Below are positions 37,210 to 46,032 of a DNA stretch of 64,000 nucleotides, piece by piece. Below the pieces are notes generated by a model. The model did not search any database. It saw only the letters and a list, made by a program, of their open reading frames with translations, and had not been told where the DNA came from. Origin of the DNA: Bacteroidales bacterium (lineage in GTDB: Bacteria; Bacteroidota; Bacteroidia; Bacteroidales; GCA-2748055); assembly GCA_029931975.1 (NCBI GenBank), contig JAOZQY010000008.1:9515-73514 (forward strand). The letters are read 5' to 3'. The number at the start of each line of letters is the position of its first letter. Position 1 is the stretch's first letter. A program made the position numbers and the translations under genes.

Positions 37210-37722
37210 TCAGGAGATTTTTGCCGATGAGCGTGTTCCCAGCTCAATAACATCAAGATTCCCAATGCGACCTTGTGCCACCTCAAAACGGACCAGAGTG
37301 CGTACCTTATGCATTCCGTTTCGTCCGGCAGCCCCCGGGTTGATATGCAGAAAGCCATTTTTTTTATCGTGAATCACCTTGAGAATATGCGAGTGTCCCG
37401 AAATAAAGAGACCGGGTGGGTTTGTGAAGATTTCTGGTTTTACTCGCCTATCGTAGTTCCCGGGGTAGCCACCGATATGGGTCATCCAGATATCCAGTTC
37501 TTCGCGTTTTTGCCGCTGGTGACCGGGGTATCTCGAGCGGATAGGGGTCCCGTCAATATTGCCAAAGACTGCTACCACGGGGGCTATCAGGTTGAGTTTC
37601 AGGATTACATTATAGTCGCCAATATCGCCGGCGTGCCAGATTTCATCACATTGTCCGAAATATTCAGCGATTTTTGAATCGAAGAAGCCATGAGTATCGG
37701 ATAGAACACCTATTCTGAACAT
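37210..37722 (-). CDS. YfcE/MJ0936-type metallophosphoesterase
   Basis: A 170-residue calcineurin-like phosphoesterase. All metal-binding blocks are present: GVLSDTHG (residues 5-12), HAGDIGD near residue 35, GNID near residue 54, THIGGYPG and SGHSHILK near residue 112. Small members of this family hydrolyse phosphodiesters; the true substrate is not clear. It converges on the giant protein gene with 4 bases between the stops. Confidence 0.9.
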   Translation of the reverse strand: MFRIGVLSDTHGFFDSKIAEYFGQCDEIWHAGDIGDYNVILKLNLIAPVVAVFGNIDGTPIRSRYPGHQRQKREELDIWMTHIGGYPGNYDRRVKPEIFTNPPGLFISGHSHILKVIHDKKNGFLHINPGAAGRNGMHKVRTLVRFEVAQGRIGNLDVIELGTRSSAKIS

Positions 37723-37774
37723 TGGTATGGAGTTTGGCCGGTTAATTTACTAATTTTAGCGTCAAATTGTGACA

Positions 37775-38479
37775 ATGCATTTGTTTTACAATCCCCATAT
37801 TCAAGGCGACACTTTTGTGCTGGAAGAGCAGGAGTCTAAACATGCCATTCGTGTACTCAGGCTGCTCAAGGGCGATCAGGTGATCCTGGTGGATGGGAGA
37901 GGACATTGGTATGAGGCTGTAATTGTGGATGATCATCCCAAACGGTGTATGCTTCAAATTATTAAGCATACGCCTGATTATAAGCCATTGAATTATGCTC
38001 TGCACATGGCCGTTGCACCTACCAAAAATATGGATCGTTTTGAGTGGTTCCTTGAAAAGGCTACAGAGATCGGGGTTAGCGAAATCACTCCACTGATCTG
38101 TGCACGAAGCGAACGAAGGCAGGTGAAAATGGACCGTCTTGAAAAAATACTTGTATCGGCCATGAAACAGTCCCTCAAGGCCTTCAAGCCCGTTCTTCAT
38201 GAGCCGCTCAGCATGGCCGATTTTATACAAAAGGATCATCAGGGAATCCTGGGGATCGCACATTGTTACCCTCTGGAGCGACGTGGTATAAAGGAAATGG
38301 AACTTTCCGGCAGATACACCATGATGGTGGGTCCTGAAGGGGATTTTACTGAAGATGAGGTATTCGCAGCACTGGAGGCAGCCTATCTTCCTTTTCACCT
38401 GGGAGATTCCAGGTTACGCACTGAAACTGCCGCTGTTTACATCACTGCAGCCATCTCTTTTTCCCACCTGAAAAGCTGA
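37775..38479 (+). CDS. rsmE: 16S rRNA m3U1498 methyltransferase
   Basis: A 234-residue SPOUT methyltransferase with a PUA-like N-terminal domain. The C-terminal knot carries MVGPEGDFTEDEV near residue 187 and LGDSRLRTETAAV near residue 211, as in RsmE, which methylates U1498 of 16S rRNA. A GTG two codons earlier (37769) is also open, but the ATG at 37775 gives the normal start MHLFY. It is divergent from the phosphoesterase gene. Confidence 0.93.
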   Translation: MHLFYNPHIQGDTFVLEEQESKHAIRVLRLLKGDQVILVDGRGHWYEAVIVDDHPKRCMLQIIKHTPDYKPLNYALHMAVAPTKNMDRFEWFLEKATEIGVSEITPLICARSERRQVKMDRLEKILVSAMKQSLKAFKPVLHEPLSMADFIQKDHQGILGIAHCYPLERRGIKEMELSGRYTMMVGPEGDFTEDEVFAALEAAYLPFHLGDSRLRTETAAVYITAAISFSHLKS

Positions 38480-38481
38480 TC

Positions 38482-38506
38482 AAAAAAAAGGGGCCATTAC
38501 GGCCCC
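38482..38506 (-). terminator. Rho-independent terminator of the small acidic protein gene
   Basis: On the minus strand GGGGCC, a 5-base loop GTAAT, GGCCCC and eight T. The loop contains the TAA stop of the small gene. It may also serve rsmE weakly from the other side. Confidence 0.85.
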
Positions 38507-38688
38507 TGGTTAGATTTTTCTAAAATGGTTTTCACCAGCTGTTCACCCGGATCAAAAATAAGCGGTTCCATCAGTTCCTGTAAGAACTGATCTCCAAAAT
38601 CCTGATACAGTGATTCCGGGTTGTCGGATGATGCTTCTTGTTCATCAAATCCATCCACCCGGTGAAAAAGGGTAGATACTTTTACCAT
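38497..38688 (-). CDS. Small acidic protein, function unknown
   Basis: A 63-residue acidic protein (MVKVSTLFHRVDGFDEQ through QFLQELMEPLIFDPGEQLVK to KSNQGP). I do not recognise the family. The open frame reaches a TTG two codons earlier; the ATG at 38688 is preferred. Support for a real gene is the intrinsic terminator of the correct strand that begins at its stop codon. It lies about 75 bases downstream of the ECF sigma factor in the same direction and may be cotranscribed with it. No signal peptide or membrane segment. Confidence 0.62.
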   Translation of the reverse strand: MVKVSTLFHRVDGFDEQEASSDNPESLYQDFGDQFLQELMEPLIFDPGEQLVKTILEKSNQGP

Positions 38689-38762
38689 AGGCAATTATAA
38701 TTAGGTTTTCGAAATTATAACGCCTATGCTTCTATAATATTGTAAAAAAGTGTGAAAGTTTA

Positions 38763-39353
38763 TTAATAAACTGTAAGGCTAAGATTTTTTTCCTGAATCA
38801 GCTTGCGCAAATTGATTAAGGCGTATCTCATTCGGCCCAATGCAGTATTAATGCTTACATCGGTCTGCTCAGCGATCTCCTTAAAGCTGAGATTTCCATA
38901 ATGCCTGAGAAGTACTACTTCTCGTTGATTATCAGGGAGTTCATTGATCAGGATCCGGATCTCTGACCTGATCTGGTTGTTTACGATCAGTTCTTCAATA
39001 TTCTCATCGGAGAACTTCTTGCTGTTAAACAGGTCCACTTCAGAATCATCGTTGGAGATGGCATTCATCTGCTTCTCTTTCCTGAAATGATCGATAATCA
39101 GGTTGTGGGCGATACGAATGACCCAGGAAAGGAATTTTCCATTGTCCTTGTACTTGCCTGCTCTGAGGCTTTGAATTACCTTGATAAAGGTCTCCTGGAA
39201 AAGATCTTCAGCCAGCTGCTGATTTTTAATTGTAAGCAAAATGTATGTATACACCTTGCTCCGGTGCCTGTTTATTAAGACTTCAATGGCTGAATGATCA
39301 CCTTTTATATATGCTTGAACCAGGTTCTGGTCATTAGCTACACTTTTCTTCAA
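38763..39353 (-). CDS. ECF-type RNA polymerase sigma factor
   Basis: A 196-residue sigma-70 family protein. Region 2 lies at about 25-95 (AEDLFQETFIKVIQSL, then FLSWVIRIAHNLIIDHFRK) and region 4 at about 130-185 (LPDNQREVVLLRHYGNLSFKEIAEQ, with helix-turn-helix). The frame has a stop 8 codons upstream and no ATG in the first 90 codons, so the start is a TTG at 39353. No anti-sigma gene is next to it, unlike the SusCD-linked regulators, so it is probably the housekeeping-like ECF found broadly in Bacteroidota. Confidence 0.92.
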   Translation of the reverse strand: MKKSVANDQNLVQAYIKGDHSAIEVLINRHRSKVYTYILLTIKNQQLAEDLFQETFIKVIQSLRAGKYKDNGKFLSWVIRIAHNLIIDHFRKEKQMNAISNDDSEVDLFNSKKFSDENIEELIVNNQIRSEIRILINELPDNQREVVLLRHYGNLSFKEIAEQTDVSINTALGRMRYALINLRKLIQEKNLSLTVY

Positions 39354-39462
39354 AACTTCCGTTTCTGTTGGTTAAGCGTAAAGGTGTATTGATAGGCAAA
39401 ATCTTTTTGTGAATATTCTTAGGGTGCAAGAAAGTAAAAATAATTCTTAATGCAAAATATAG

Positions 39463-39470
39463 TACTTTTG
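39463..39470 (+). promoter_or_regulatory. Putative -7 box of uvrA
   Basis: TACTTTTG fits TAnnTTTG. Transcription from it would begin at about 39476-39478, only about 15 bases before the proposed ATT start of uvrA. The -33 region is not convincing. Confidence 0.4.
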
Positions 39471-39490
39471 GGGCAATAAAATTTAGAGCT

Positions 39491-42271
39491 ATTATAGAGC
39501 ATTTTATACATATTAAGGGAGCCCGGGTACACAATTTGAAAAACGTGGAGATTAAGATCCCAAGGGGCACCCTGGTGGTTATAACCGGACTCTCGGGATC
39601 GGGTAAATCATCTCTTGCTTTTGACACACTTTATGCTGAAGGACAGAGAAGGTATGTGGAAAGCCTGTCTGCCTATGCCCGGCAGTTTCTTGGGCGAATA
39701 GATAAACCTGATGTGGACTTTATTCATGGTATTCCACCGGCTGTGGCACTTGAGCAGCGTGTAAATTCACGGAACCCCAGGTCCACTGTGGGAACATCCA
39801 CCGAGATATATGATTATATAAAGTTATTATTTGCCCGGACCGGGCATACATATTCGCCGGTTTCGGGCCGACTGGTGAAGAGGCATGCGGTGAGTGATGT
39901 GGTTGATTACATCCTTGAGCAGGAGAAGGAAAGACGGCTGGTTATTCTGGCCACAGTTTGTCTGAACCAGGATAAAGACCTTGACTATCAGCTGGACATA
40001 TTTATCCAGCAGGGGATGACCCGGGCCAGGGTGAATGGGAAGATTGTCGACCTGGAATCACTAAAGGGGGGGGCTAAGCAGAGTGATAATTACCTGCTTC
40101 ATCTGGTGGTTGACAGAATTGTGGTACAGGAAGATAGGGAGTCAGTTAGCCGTTTTGGTGATTCGGTTCAGACAGCCCTGCAGATAGGGCGTGGACGCTG
40201 CATGATTTGGGATCCGGAAAGGGAACTAACTGAGGACTTCTCTACCCGCTTCGAGGCAGATGGAGTGGAATTTGAAGAGCCTACTGAGCACCTTTTCAGT
40301 TTTAACAATCCCCTTGGAGCATGTCCCAGCTGTGAAGGTTATGGGAAAGTGATGGGTATCGATGAGGAACTTGTGGTACCCAATAAACAGCTATCGGTGT
40401 ATGAGGATGCAGTGGTTTGCTGGAAAGGGGAGAAGATGAAGAAATGGAAGGAGAAGCTGATCATGAGGGCAGATGAGTTTGATTTCCCCATCCATACACC
40501 ATACTCAAAGCTTACAGATGAACAGCGCAGCCTCCTGTGGATTGGAAATCGTTACTTTAAGGGGATTCATGGCTTCTTTGACCATCTGGAGAATAAAAAA
40601 TACAAAATACAATACAGAGTGATGCTCTCCCGCTACAGGGGGAAGACAGTCTGCCCTGAGTGTGGTGGAAGCAGGCTTAGAAAAGAAGCATCCTATGTGA
40701 AAGTTGGCGGACTTACCATTAGTGAACTGGTGAAGATGCCCATTGATCAGCTAAAGATCTTTTTCAGTACCATAAAAATGACCAGGAAGGAATTTAAGGT
40801 TTCCGAAAGGCTGTTAAAGGAAATAAGCAACAGGCTTGGTTTCATGACCAAAGTGGGACTTGGTTACTTAACACTGAACCGCCTGTCATCCACCCTTTCG
40901 GGTGGTGAAAGCCAGCGTATTAACCTGGCTACATCTCTGGGGAGCAGCCTGGTTGGATCGCTTTATATCCTGGATGAACCCAGCATCGGACTCCATTCGC
41001 GCGATACCAAACAGTTGATTGGGGTGCTGAAAGAACTGCAGCAACTGGGTAATACTGTATTGGTCGTTGAACATGATGAAGAAATCATACGGGCGGCCGA
41101 TCATGTGATCGATATGGGTCCCATGGCTGGCAGACATGGGGGTGAGGTAGTGTTTCAGGGCAATCACAGGGAGTTGTTGAAAGAGAAAAAGAGTCTCACT
41201 GCGAGATACATGAACGGACTGGATAAAATCTCCATACCCAGGCAAAGGAGGAAATGGAATAATTACCTGGAAATCAAAGGTGCCAGTGAAAATAATCTCA
41301 CCGGCATTGATGTAAAGTTTCCCCTGCATATTTTTACGGTGATCACTGGTGTAAGTGGGTCAGGAAAATCAAGTCTGGTAGGTTCGATCCTTTATCCTTC
41401 ACTGAATAAGAAGCTTCATGGGGCAGGAGTGAAACCGGGCAAACATGATTTGCTTACAGGTGATCTTCATCTCCTTGACAGGGTAGAATTTGTGGATCAG
41501 AATCCCATTGGAAAATCGTCCCGTTCTAACCCTGTGACTTACCTGAAGGCCTATGATGAGATCAGGAAGCTTTTCGCTGCTCAACAGGCTTCTAAAATAA
41601 ATGGATACAAGGCTTCGCATTTTTCCTTTAACATTGATGGGGGACGCTGCGATGACTGCCAGGGAGAGGGAGAGATCAAGGTAGAGATGCAGTTTATGGC
41701 CGATGTACGCCTGGTATGTGAAAGCTGTCATGGCAGACGCTTTAAGGATGAAATTCTTCAGGTGAACTATCGTGAAAAGAATATTTTTGATATTCTGGAG
41801 ATGACCATTAATGAGGCCATCGAATTTTTCAGTCAGTTGACCGATACCTCAGAGAAGAAGATTGTAAAGAAACTTACTCCCTTGCAGCAGGTGGGATTGG
41901 GATATGTAAAACTGGGACAATCTTCAAGTACCCTGAGCGGTGGGGAAAGTCAGCGTATCAAACTGGCCTATTTCCTAAGCAAAGAGTCCTCCGAGGAGAA
42001 GATTCTTTTTATTTTTGACGAACCTACCACCGGATTGCATATGCATGATATATCCCTCTTACTTCACTCCCTGGAGTCTCTTATAGAGAAAGGTCATACG
42101 GTACTGGTCATTGAGCATAACCTGGAAGTAATCAAATATGCTGACTGGATCATTGACCTGGGACCCGAAGGGGGAGATAAGGGAGGAAGAATTGTTTACG
42201 AAGGCACTCCGGAAAATATCCAGGAAACCGGCTCTTATACCGGTTTCTATCTCAAATCGAAGCTGAACTAG
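39491..42271 (+). CDS. uvrA: Excinuclease ABC subunit A
   Basis: A UvrA of about 926 residues, the DNA damage sensor of nucleotide excision repair. Two ABC modules each have a Walker A (GLSGSGKSS and GVSGSGKSS) and an LSGGESQRI signature. Zinc-binding Cys pairs are seen at CPSCEGYGK, CPECGGSRL, CDDCQGEGE and CESCHGRR. The family's N-terminal IHIKGARVHNLKN is encoded at 39506-39544, upstream of the first TTG (39536), but no ATG, GTG or TTG precedes it in frame. The best candidate is ATT at 39491, or ATA at 39494. The ESLSAYARQFLGRI wording fits the second of two UvrA types seen in Bacteroidota. Confidence 0.93.
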   Translation: MIEHFIHIKGARVHNLKNVEIKIPRGTLVVITGLSGSGKSSLAFDTLYAEGQRRYVESLSAYARQFLGRIDKPDVDFIHGIPPAVALEQRVNSRNPRSTVGTSTEIYDYIKLLFARTGHTYSPVSGRLVKRHAVSDVVDYILEQEKERRLVILATVCLNQDKDLDYQLDIFIQQGMTRARVNGKIVDLESLKGGAKQSDNYLLHLVVDRIVVQEDRESVSRFGDSVQTALQIGRGRCMIWDPERELTEDFSTRFEADGVEFEEPTEHLFSFNNPLGACPSCEGYGKVMGIDEELVVPNKQLSVYEDAVVCWKGEKMKKWKEKLIMRADEFDFPIHTPYSKLTDEQRSLLWIGNRYFKGIHGFFDHLENKKYKIQYRVMLSRYRGKTVCPECGGSRLRKEASYVKVGGLTISELVKMPIDQLKIFFSTIKMTRKEFKVSERLLKEISNRLGFMTKVGLGYLTLNRLSSTLSGGESQRINLATSLGSSLVGSLYILDEPSIGLHSRDTKQLIGVLKELQQLGNTVLVVEHDEEIIRAADHVIDMGPMAGRHGGEVVFQGNHRELLKEKKSLTARYMNGLDKISIPRQRRKWNNYLEIKGASENNLTGIDVKFPLHIFTVITGVSGSGKSSLVGSILYPSLNKKLHGAGVKPGKHDLLTGDLHLLDRVEFVDQNPIGKSSRSNPVTYLKAYDEIRKLFAAQQASKINGYKASHFSFNIDGGRCDDCQGEGEIKVEMQFMADVRLVCESCHGRRFKDEILQVNYREKNIFDILEMTINEAIEFFSQLTDTSEKKIVKKLTPLQQVGLGYVKLGQSSSTLSGGESQRIKLAYFLSKESSEEKILFIFDEPTTGLHMHDISLLLHSLESLIEKGHTVLVIEHNLEVIKYADWIIDLGPEGGDKGGRIVYEGTPENIQETGSYTGFYLKSKLN

Positions 42272-43527
42272 AAGAAATAGTAGATGGCGGTCAGTACCCT
42301 CAGGTTATTGGCTGTGGTGGTCACCTCCGGAATATAGAACTCATTGTAGTTACTTCCATAGTCGGCACTGGTGTACTCCACTTCCATTGCCACGCGTACT
42401 TTACCGGCATTATAAACCACCCGTGGAGCCATCCGCCAAAGCGTTCGGATACTGGTGCCCCGTCCATATACAGTCATATAGTCCATGGCTTCCTTGGTCC
42501 CGTTGTTGCTGGTGACACCGCCAAAGATTCCCACCTGGGGATTGCCGTTGGTGTGAATCTCACCCCAGATGGTGGTGCTTTTCAAGGGGGTATAGGAAAA
42601 CTCGCCAGTAACAGGGTCGACGATTTCTTTAACGGCAAATCCACTGATGGCCAGCACATCCGAAATATTTTCACCGTACCTGCCCTGAAGTTTTATGGTT
42701 AACGGAGCGGTGGTGATTTTTGTAAAGAGAATGGCAGTTACACCACTCACCTTCTCGTTCAGAGCAGTGCGTCCCGCACCAGTGCTGAGATTATTGACCA
42801 GACGGGGTACAATGGTTTTATAGGCTGCTCCGATCCCGCCCAGGATATTGAATCCTGATTCATTGTCGATTTTGAAATGAAGCTGAAGGTGCATATCAGG
42901 TACGGCGGAATTACGAAGGTAGCTTGAACTGGCCCCATTGGGCCCCACTGTGGAATAGTCGCGCTGACCGAGTGCCGCTGCAATGAAAGAAAGTCCACCT
43001 GTCCGATAGCTCACACGCAGCTGCGGGTTCCGGGCAAAGGACTGCAATGGAGTACCAGTATTGAAGGAGACTGTACCCGGGAAACAGGAGGTGACAAACA
43101 GGGGGTTCCAGTATTGACCTGCCATCACTTCCATGTGCTCCCAGTTGAGCTTTACATAGGCGTGTCGCAAGCGGAAGAGGTTGATGTTGTCGTTGGCCTG
43201 GGCAAAAAAATCACCTTCGATCAATCCGGAGGTCTTGGCACCAAAGGCATCTGGTCCTGTTATTTTTCCGCTTAAGCGTGATTGAATGGAAAGGAAATTA
43301 AAGCTGGACTTGCCATTGATATCTACGTCGTTGTCATCCAGGTCCACCGGAGAGGGCCAGAGCAGGAAATGTCCCTCCCTGGCTGCAACAGTCTGCCTGG
43401 AATCCCAGAAGAAATCGTTTTTCACAAAACCTGAGAATTTAATTCCGAATTTTGGAGCTTCCTCTTCCTGCGCAAATAGTGCCAGGTTCGAAGCCAGGAT
43501 CAATGCAATACTGAGTATACGTTTCAT
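42268..43527 (-). CDS. Outer-membrane beta-barrel protein, porin-like
   Basis: A 419-residue exported protein with a signal peptide (ending LALFAQ, about residue 20). Alternating amphipathic strands run throughout (for example FSGFVKNDFFWDSRQ, SGLIEGDFFAQ, RHAYVKLNW, VAMEVEYTSADYG), and the last residues LTAIYYFF end with the C-terminal aromatic typical of barrel proteins. It is the last gene of the symporter operon and so may be the outer-membrane entry route for the same solute. Its stop overlaps the uvrA stop within the palindrome CTAG. Confidence 0.8.
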   Translation of the reverse strand: MKRILSIALILASNLALFAQEEEAPKFGIKFSGFVKNDFFWDSRQTVAAREGHFLLWPSPVDLDDNDVDINGKSSFNFLSIQSRLSGKITGPDAFGAKTSGLIEGDFFAQANDNINLFRLRHAYVKLNWEHMEVMAGQYWNPLFVTSCFPGTVSFNTGTPLQSFARNPQLRVSYRTGGLSFIAAALGQRDYSTVGPNGASSSYLRNSAVPDMHLQLHFKIDNESGFNILGGIGAAYKTIVPRLVNNLSTGAGRTALNEKVSGVTAILFTKITTAPLTIKLQGRYGENISDVLAISGFAVKEIVDPVTGEFSYTPLKSTTIWGEIHTNGNPQVGIFGGVTSNNGTKEAMDYMTVYGRGTSIRTLWRMAPRVVYNAGKVRVAMEVEYTSADYGSNYNEFYIPEVTTTANNLRVLTAIYYFF

Positions 43528-43543
43528 CTTAGCTTTTTACGAT

Positions 43544-44323
43544 TTATTCTTTTTTCGGGGGGAACATTTTCTGAATGAAGTTCCTCTTCTTTATGGGTCT
43601 GTTCAATAGTTTGTTCAGGTTATTCTCAGCATCCAGGTTCTGGTCCCACAGGGTCATGGCTAGTTCATACTCTGCAACGGCTTCCTTGTAATCGCCCCAA
43701 TAGCGGTAAACCAGTCCCAGGTTGGTATGGCATACTGAGAGTCTTTTTACATTCTCAACAGTGGCATTCTCAAGCTCCTTTACCCGGTTGTTGAGATATT
43801 TTTCTGACATTTCAGGAGAGGTCGTTTCGAGACCATCCAGGAACTCCTGTCTGATCATGATCCGAATCTCTTCCTCTTCTTTCCCTTCAAATCGCTCGCT
43901 CCATGCTTTGTATTGCGAAATGGCTGTCTCAACTTCATGAGCGGCCATGTTAACAATCGAATCAGCGGATAAAACATGAAGGGGGTTGGAAGAATCGGGA
44001 ATGCTGTCCCGGTAGAGTGCTATGGTCAGCATGGCCGCTGCCCTGTTATTGTGGAGCACCCCCAGTTCAAATGATTTCTCATAATGAGGGATAGACATGT
44101 ATATCTCTGAGATAGTGTCGAGCAATGCAAAAATGCGGTAGTAATCACCCGTACGCGCATATTGGTCATAGAGCTCATAGAGTTCCCGTGCATGCTGAAT
44201 CCTTGGGTCCACAGACCGATTCATGTTCCCGTAATAGCTTCGGGCCACAATTACCCCGGCTACCACTATGATTAACATGATCCCAACTAGCCGGCCGAGA
44301 GAACGCTGAGTTCCTGCTTTCAT
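43544..44323 (-). CDS. Membrane-anchored TPR-like protein
   Basis: About 259 residues. One N-terminal membrane helix (about 10-30, LVGIMLIIVVAGVIVA) is followed by a helical periplasmic region. The last repeat (RLSVCHTNLGLVYRYWGDYKEAVAEYELAMTLWDQN, in two halves) is a clear tetratricopeptide unit. The open frame extends to 44371, but the ATG at 44323 has GGAAGG a few bases before it and starts 7 bases after the symporter stop, so it is preferred. Probably an assembly or scaffold partner of the symporter operon; function unknown. Confidence 0.78.
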   Translation of the reverse strand: MKAGTQRSLGRLVGIMLIIVVAGVIVARSYYGNMNRSVDPRIQHARELYELYDQYARTGDYYRIFALLDTISEIYMSIPHYEKSFELGVLHNNRAAAMLTIALYRDSIPDSSNPLHVLSADSIVNMAAHEVETAISQYKAWSERFEGKEEEEIRIMIRQEFLDGLETTSPEMSEKYLNNRVKELENATVENVKRLSVCHTNLGLVYRYWGDYKEAVAEYELAMTLWDQNLDAENNLNKLLNRPIKKRNFIQKMFPPKKE

Positions 44324-44330
44324 ACCTTCC

Positions 44331-46001
44331 TTAGCTGTGGACCTGTTCAACCAGGAACTTCCTGATCTCAATTGGTGTCTCTTTGGTCATCTTCGATACA
44401 ATAATATGAACAATGATGGCCAGCGGAGCCCCGAACCAGGCAAAGTACCATGCTTCTAGCCAGTAAGAGATAAAGTCATGGGCCGGCAGGGTAAGGCCCG
44501 ATTTTCCCGCAATAAAATAGGTTATGGCAATCAGAGAGACACTTCCCCCTGTAATCAGTCCGGCAATGGCGCCTGCCTTGTTGGAGCCACTCCACCAGAT
44601 TCCAAGCAGGAAGAGTGGGAAGATGGTGCAACCAGCCAGTGAAAAGGCCACAGCCACGAGCTGACCAATCAGGGCAAAGTTTTTGAGAGCGATCAGGGTT
44701 ACAATAATGGCCATCAAAATGGTTGCCAGTCTGGCATAGAGCAGTTGTTTCTGTGGACTTGCTTTGGGATTGATTACCTTAAAATAGAGGTCATGGGCAA
44801 AGGCCGAGGAGCCTGCCACCAGGAGTCCGGATACTGTTGAGAATGCCGCTGATACGCCACCGGCAGCCAATAAGCCTACGATCAGCGGATGGATATTCCC
44901 CAGTTGTGCAGTATAGACCACAATGGCATCTTTGGCCAGCGCACCCACCTCCGGGTGTGCAGAGAGAATCTTTCCAAATGCAGCGTAGGCAGGCGCACTC
45001 CAATAAAGGATCGAAATAAAGAAGAGTCCCCATACAACGGACCACCTGGCGTCCCTGGCTTTGGGTACTACATAGAATCGCTGAATCACATGGGGCAAGC
45101 CTGCAGTACCTATCATCAGAGAGAAGGCGATGGCGATCCACTGAAAGAAGCTCTTTCCCGTGGCCGGATCCCAGGGCATGGCATACTCCGGGACCGGAAC
45201 AATGGCATAATCATGACCCAGTGAGTTGACCAGCGCCTTGGTCTCATTTATGGGCAATCCAGAGATGGCATCGGAGACCACCGAACCATAACCGATCTGC
45301 GGTAGCAGCCAGAAGTAATCAAATTTTGCAGTGAGGATGAAAAGGGGGATCAGAAAGGATATAATAATGATCACATACTGAATCTGCATGTTCTTGGTGA
45401 CACCCAGCATACCCGAGATAAGGGTATAGGTGAGTACCACTGTACCACCGATAATGACAGCCCAGGAGTATTCAATCCCCAGCACCCATTTGAACATCAA
45501 TCCGATTCCGCCAAACTGTCCTACGCAATAGGAGATGGAGATCAGGATGGCAATAATGGCACCAACGGCCCTGAGTGTTGATGAATAGTAGCGGTCACCA
45601 ATAAAGTCGGCAGCTGTATATTTCCCATATTTTCGAATCTGTCCGGCCATCAAAATCAGTAGCAGTACATAGCCACCAGTCCAGCCCACCACATAGGCAA
45701 GTCCATGGTACCCCGATCCGTACATTAGTGCGGCCATTCCAAGAAAGGAGGCGGCACTCATCCAGTTGGAAGCAATGGCCATACCAGAGCCAACTTTTGA
45801 GATGCCCCTTCCGGCGGCATAGAAATCTGTGGTATCCTTGGCTCGGAAAATAATACCTACCAGTACGAAGAGGATCAAAATAGTAATCAGGATAATGGCC
45901 GGGCCTACCTTAAATCCACCTTCCAGTGAAGTGGCTGCAGTTGCGGCGTGTAATAATCTGGGAAATGCAAGCAATGCTGCTGGTAACAATATCTTTTTCA
46001 T
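44331..46001 (-). CDS. Sodium/solute symporter (SSS family), ActP-like
   Basis: A 556-residue inner-membrane symporter with about 13 transmembrane helices. Landmarks are DFYAAGRGISKVGSGMAIASNWMSAASFLGM near the N-terminus (quoted in meaning, split over two helices), GTAGLPHVIQRFY in the middle and the Na-site region AAGGVSAAFSTVSGLLVAGSSA. It resembles acetate/short-chain carboxylate permeases that work with a DUF4212/YjcH small subunit, and a gene of that type lies 31 bases upstream. Substrate is unproven; a monocarboxylate or amino acid is likely. Confidence 0.9.
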   Translation of the reverse strand: MKKILLPAALLAFPRLLHAATAATSLEGGFKVGPAIILITILILFVLVGIIFRAKDTTDFYAAGRGISKVGSGMAIASNWMSAASFLGMAALMYGSGYHGLAYVVGWTGGYVLLLILMAGQIRKYGKYTAADFIGDRYYSSTLRAVGAIIAILISISYCVGQFGGIGLMFKWVLGIEYSWAVIIGGTVVLTYTLISGMLGVTKNMQIQYVIIIISFLIPLFILTAKFDYFWLLPQIGYGSVVSDAISGLPINETKALVNSLGHDYAIVPVPEYAMPWDPATGKSFFQWIAIAFSLMIGTAGLPHVIQRFYVVPKARDARWSVVWGLFFISILYWSAPAYAAFGKILSAHPEVGALAKDAIVVYTAQLGNIHPLIVGLLAAGGVSAAFSTVSGLLVAGSSAFAHDLYFKVINPKASPQKQLLYARLATILMAIIVTLIALKNFALIGQLVAVAFSLAGCTIFPLFLLGIWWSGSNKAGAIAGLITGGSVSLIAITYFIAGKSGLTLPAHDFISYWLEAWYFAWFGAPLAIIVHIIVSKMTKETPIEIRKFLVEQVHS

Positions 46002-46032
46002 GATTGAGTCTTTTGAATAAGTGCAGGGATAA

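Noticed and set aside
37742-38398. Long antisense open frame across rsmE (218 codons)
   Set aside because: Shadow of rsmE; the plus strand carries the recognised SPOUT motifs.
42268-42271. Overlap of uvrA and porin stops as a special regulatory site
   Set aside because: Overlap through the CTAG palindrome is a chance outcome of tight convergent packing.
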